Assembly (NCBI GenBank): GCA_030674155.1
Contig: JASPKP010000802.1
Coordinates: 1-32,500 of the forward strand
From: Stramonita haemastoma
Taxonomy: Eukaryota > Mollusca > Gastropoda > Neogastropoda > Muricidae
Direction: 5' to 3'
DNA length: 32,500 nt
Both the position numbers and the translations under genes were made by a program. Position 1 is the stretch's first letter; the number at the start of each line of letters is the position of its first letter. Positions 28,612 to 32,500 of the stretch are shown here, piece after piece. Below the pieces are notes generated by a model that made no database searches, was not told the origin of the DNA, and worked only from the letters and a program-made list of their open reading frames with translations.

Positions 28612-28915
28612 ATGTAACAATTTGACGACCCGGGTTCAATTCCCGTTCGAGGGGATTTTTCCCCTGGAGTTAACATCAGTGCTGACTCCACTCTCCTCAA
28701 AAGTCCTTCGGATGAGACTATAAACCGAGGCCCAGTGTGCGAATGCACGCACAACATCTTGCGAACATGTTAAATCCTGTTCCACTTTTCGTAAGAGTAG
28801 TCCATTGTGTGCTGGTGGGAACAGATGACAAGATTTACAAAACTGTATACACACGGGGACTGGATGGCATTATCCTCGGTATAAGAGAACAAATGAATAT
28901 GAAAGAATAGATAAA
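28612..28915 (+). mobile_element. SINE family 1 with partial tRNA head
   Basis: It starts inside the head: TTTGACGACCCGGGTTCAAT with the B box GGTTCAATTCC at about 28631-28641. The A box is missing. The body is well preserved, with CTGGAGTTAACATCAGTGCT and CTTCGGATGAGACTATAAAC, and the tail GGGGACTGGATGGCATTATC is shortened compared with the copy at 11617. Confidence 0.85.
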
Positions 28916-29185
28916 AAATAAAATAGAATGATGATTATGTGGGGCTAGGGGGACTAGGGTCCGTCTCCCTTGTTGCTCTGGTTGGAAGATCTATGGTCTA
29001 AGGGAAGCAAGAACGGGATATTGGTTTAACTGTATTATTGTCTCCCTTTTAATCGAGTTCTGATTTTTGCCAACATTAATTTTAGTTTGTCTGTGCGACG
29101 TATCACTGTGTGCTCCCAAAATCCTCATTCAGAAAAAAAAGTATTTGCAATTGTTTCAACCACAAAAATGTCTTCTTTACTTATC

Positions 29186-29188
<3 letters not shown>
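28916..29188. other. Unassigned AT-rich sequence
   Basis: No ORF or known repeat is visible between the SINE and the next CA tract. Confidence 0.4.
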
Positions 29189-29278
<90 letters not shown>

Positions 29279-29289
29279 ACACACACACG
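29189..29289. repeat. (CA)n microsatellite, about 100 bp
   Basis: Nearly pure CA with one CATA, followed by CGCCCGCGCGCGCTCGCG. No SINE head abuts it, unlike the other long CA tracts. Confidence 0.97.
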
Positions 29290-29458
29290 CCCGCGCGCGC
29301 TCGCGACAATCATATACAAAATTCATTAAAAAAACAACAACAAAAAAAACAGGAATACATAAGAAAACACACCTGTAGGTTGAATGTATTTTGCATGTTT
29401 TCCTAGTTAGAATTATTTTGGTTGTGTCCATTTATATTTTTTTCTTTCTTTGATATTC

Positions 29459-29460
29459 TT

Positions 29461-29493
<33 letters not shown>
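29459..29493. repeat. (TCTG)n tetranucleotide repeat
   Basis: About nine TCTG units. From 29494 to 29850 nothing recognisable was found. Confidence 0.9.
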
Positions 29494-29494
<1 letters not shown>

Positions 29495-29857
29495 CATGTA
29501 TCTATCGGTCTGTCTTTCTTTCTCTCGTATCGCCAGTTATTTGAGAAAGGTAGTGGACAGATGTACGACTCTCAGACTAACAGACACACTGATAGACAGG
29601 GAAGCGAGGATACACGTACACGAACCACACAACTACAGGTGTGCTGAGGACCCAGTTTCAAATATTATAAAATAATTATAACTATGCTAGCCGACATACC
29701 GTTTTTAAAACACAGTTTTATCATGAAATATTTTTGGTTTGTCTATATGAATATGGCATGTGAGACTTTTGTGTTATAGGTCTAACTTGATATTCTTCCT
29801 TCCTCTTTCATGTTGTTCATATTTTCCTTTTCTCTGACCATGGCACTATCTGAGTTT

Positions 29858-29893
29858 GGTGGTGGTGGTGGTGGTGGAGCAGGGGGGGGGGGG
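29858..29893. repeat. (GGT)n followed by poly-G
   Basis: Six GGT units, then GGAGCA and a run of 11 G. From 29894 to 30000 there is no feature. Confidence 0.85.
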
Positions 29894-30000
29894 ACCGGAG
29901 TGTTTTCTCTTTTATTTCTTTTTCACCCAGTTTCTTCTTAAGAATAGAAATACATGCCAAGAATTTGGAATACAAAAAATGGCCTGGTTTTAGTGTGGAT

Positions 30001-30880
<880 letters not shown>

Positions 30881-30891
30881 TGTTGTCATGT

Positions 30892-30958
30892 TGTATGTAT
30901 GTATTATGTATGTATGTATGTATGTTTATGTATGTATGTATGTATGTATGTATGTATG

Positions 30959-30990
<32 letters not shown>

Positions 30991-31077
30991 TGTATGTATG
31001 TATGTATGTATGTATGTATGTATGTATGTATGTATGGTATGTATGTATGTATGTATGTATGTATGTATGTATGTATG

Positions 31078-31108
<31 letters not shown>

Positions 31109-31330
31109 CTGTATATGTATCATGTATGTGTATGTATGTATGTATGTAAATGTATCATGTATCATGTATAGTATGTATGTATGTATGTATGTATGTATGT
31201 ATGTATGTATGTATGTATGTATGTATGTATGTATGTATGTATGTATGTATCCATGTATGTATGTATCCATGTATGTATGTATCCATGTATGTATGTATCC
31301 ATGTATCCATGTATGTACGTACATGTATGT
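30892..31330. repeat. Long (GTAT)n tract with GTATCCAT variant end
   Basis: About 440 bp of GTAT with short interruptions near 31107-31170. The last 80 bp alternates GTATGTATCCAT. Both strands are open and give artificial Tyr/Val/Cys/Met or Ile/His/Thr repeat ORFs. Confidence 0.97.
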
Positions 31331-31334
31331 AAAC

Positions 31335-32215
31335 ATACATGCACCCACACCAAGAAACACACTGACAAACACCTGCGTGCGCGCGCGTGCACGCACGCAT
31401 ACCCACGCCCCGGCCAAAACGGTGCGGGTTTGGGCAAAGACGGAACCCATAGAGTCGTTTTCAGGCCCGTCCTACCCCAAATTTTGCACGGTTACACACC
31501 CCAAGGCACCACGACAATATGGCACCGTATGCATACACCCTCTTCTACCATTTTCCAGGTGTGTGGCGCCGGACTCGTGGCGAATCCGCGGCCCACAAGA
31601 GCTGAGAAAGCTAGTTTCTTGCAAGGAAATCTGCTAGGGTGTACGCCACAAAAACCAAGCAGAGCGCACAATAATAATGACAATATATAGCAATTTCATG
31701 CACCACAGCCAAGTGAAGGGTCCCCTCCGCATGCGCGCACACATACAAGCATACTGACAAACTTTTGCGCACGCGTGCGTGCGGGCACGCATATCCACCC
31801 CCCGGCCAAAAAGGTGCGGTTTTGAGACAAGACGGAACCCATAGAGTTGTTTTCAGGCCCGTCCTACCCCAAATTTTACTCGGTTACAGACCGCAAGGCA
31901 CCACGACAATATGGCACCGCATGCATACACCCTCTCCTAACTTTTTCCAGGTGTGTGGCGCCGGACTCGTGGCGAATCCGCGGCCCTCAAGAGCTGAGAA
32001 AGCTAGTTTCTTGCAAGGAAATCTGCTAGGGTGTACGCCACAAAAACCAAGCAGGGCGCACAATAATAATGACAATATATAGCAATATCATGCACCACAG
32101 CCAAGTGCAGGGTCCCCTCCACATGCGCGCACACAAACAAACACACTGACAAACACCTGCACGCGGGCGCGTACGCGCACGCATATCCACACCCCAGCCA
32201 CAAATGTGCGGTTTT
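31335..32215 (-). repeat. Satellite array C, inverted copies of the ~390-bp family
   Basis: Minus-strand copies: CACTGACAAACACCTGCG, GGTGCGGGTTTGGGC, TTTTCAGGCCCGTCCTACCC, GGCACCGTATGCATAC, GTGTGGCGCCGGACTCGTGG, AGAGCTGAGAAAGCTAGTTT, GCGCACAATAATAATGACAA and CATGCACCACAG are the reverse of array A blocks. CATGCACCACAG recurs at about 31698 and 32089, a 391-bp period. The array starts right at the end of the GTAT tract. The two full units are about as alike as neighbouring array A units but clearly differ from array A. Confidence 0.9.
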
Positions 32216-32221
32216 GGGCAA

Positions 32222-32500
32222 AGTGTTTTTGTTGCCTACACTGTACTAGCTTTCCTCCCGACAAACTAGCTTTCTGAGCCTGTCGGGGCTGTGGTGTCGC
32301 CACAAGTCCGGCGCCACACATATTGTAGATGGTGGCACAGGGTGCATGTTTGAATGTACGGCATTGCCTTGCTGTCGTGGGGTCTGTTGCCGTGCAAAAG
32401 TCGGGGTAGGACGGGCTGAAAACGGCTGTTTCGGTCGCATCTTGGCCAGAAACGGCGCCTTTTTCTTCAGGGGGTGGGTATACGTACGTGCGCGCGCGCG
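32222..32500 (+). repeat. Forward-orientation satellite unit, cut by window end
   Basis: After about 32220 the orientation flips: GCCTACACTGTACTAGC, ACAAACTAGCTTTCTGAGCC, GTGTCGCCACAAGTCCGGCG, AAAAGTCGGGGTAGGACGGG and CTGAAAACGGCTGTTTCGGT run in the forward order of array A. It ends in the GC-alternating tract at the window edge. Confidence 0.85.

Overview
The window looks like non-coding, repeat-dominated DNA from an animal nuclear genome, most likely a marine mollusc and probably a gastropod. That assignment is inference. It rests on tRNA-derived SINEs with a central core of a type common in molluscs, two 5'-truncated non-LTR retrotransposons, very abundant CA/GT, tetranucleotide and GC-alternating microsatellites, and no bacterial gene organisation. 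I see no complete host gene. One possible terminal coding exon lies at 343-452.

Layout. 1-306: SINE on the minus strand, followed by the possible exon. 505-808: a (TC)n tract. 809-3608: a 5'-truncated LINE whose reverse transcriptase and C-terminal zinc knuckle are open to the stop. 3661-10490: a large satellite array of about 18 units of ~392 bp, homogeneous on the left and increasingly diverged on the right. 10.5-13.3 kb: microsatellites and SINEs, several in direct contact. 13.8-17.8 kb: AT-rich DNA that is largely a decayed ~43-bp minisatellite, interrupted by ~1.1 kb of unrelated sequence. 17.85-18.32 kb: SINE, (CA)n, SINE head. 18.325-21.59 kb (minus): a second LINE with the end of an endonuclease domain, reverse transcriptase, RNase H and zinc knuckle, carrying two one-base frame changes that cancel. 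22.56-23.4 kb: an ordered compound microsatellite followed by a 30-bp minisatellite. 23.87-26.0 kb: a cluster of SINE fragments that shows modular 3' tails. 27.5-28.6 kb: three old copies of the ~390-bp satellite, ended by a SINE insertion. 30.0-31.33 kb: about 1.3 kb of CTAT then GTAT repeats. 31.335-32.5 kb: further satellite copies in inverted orientation, flipping back to the forward orientation near 32.22 kb.

The parts are linked by parasitism rather than by a shared pathway. The SINEs carry internal RNA polymerase III promoter boxes and must borrow LINE enzymes to move; nothing here shows that either LINE in this window mobilises them. The most informative material is the satellite family, present at three places at different ages and in two orientations; its array-edge copies keep variants found in the old copies but lost from the homogenised core. 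The modular SINEs and the hidden 43-bp repeat are the other main results. I found no convincing new enzymatic or defence system.
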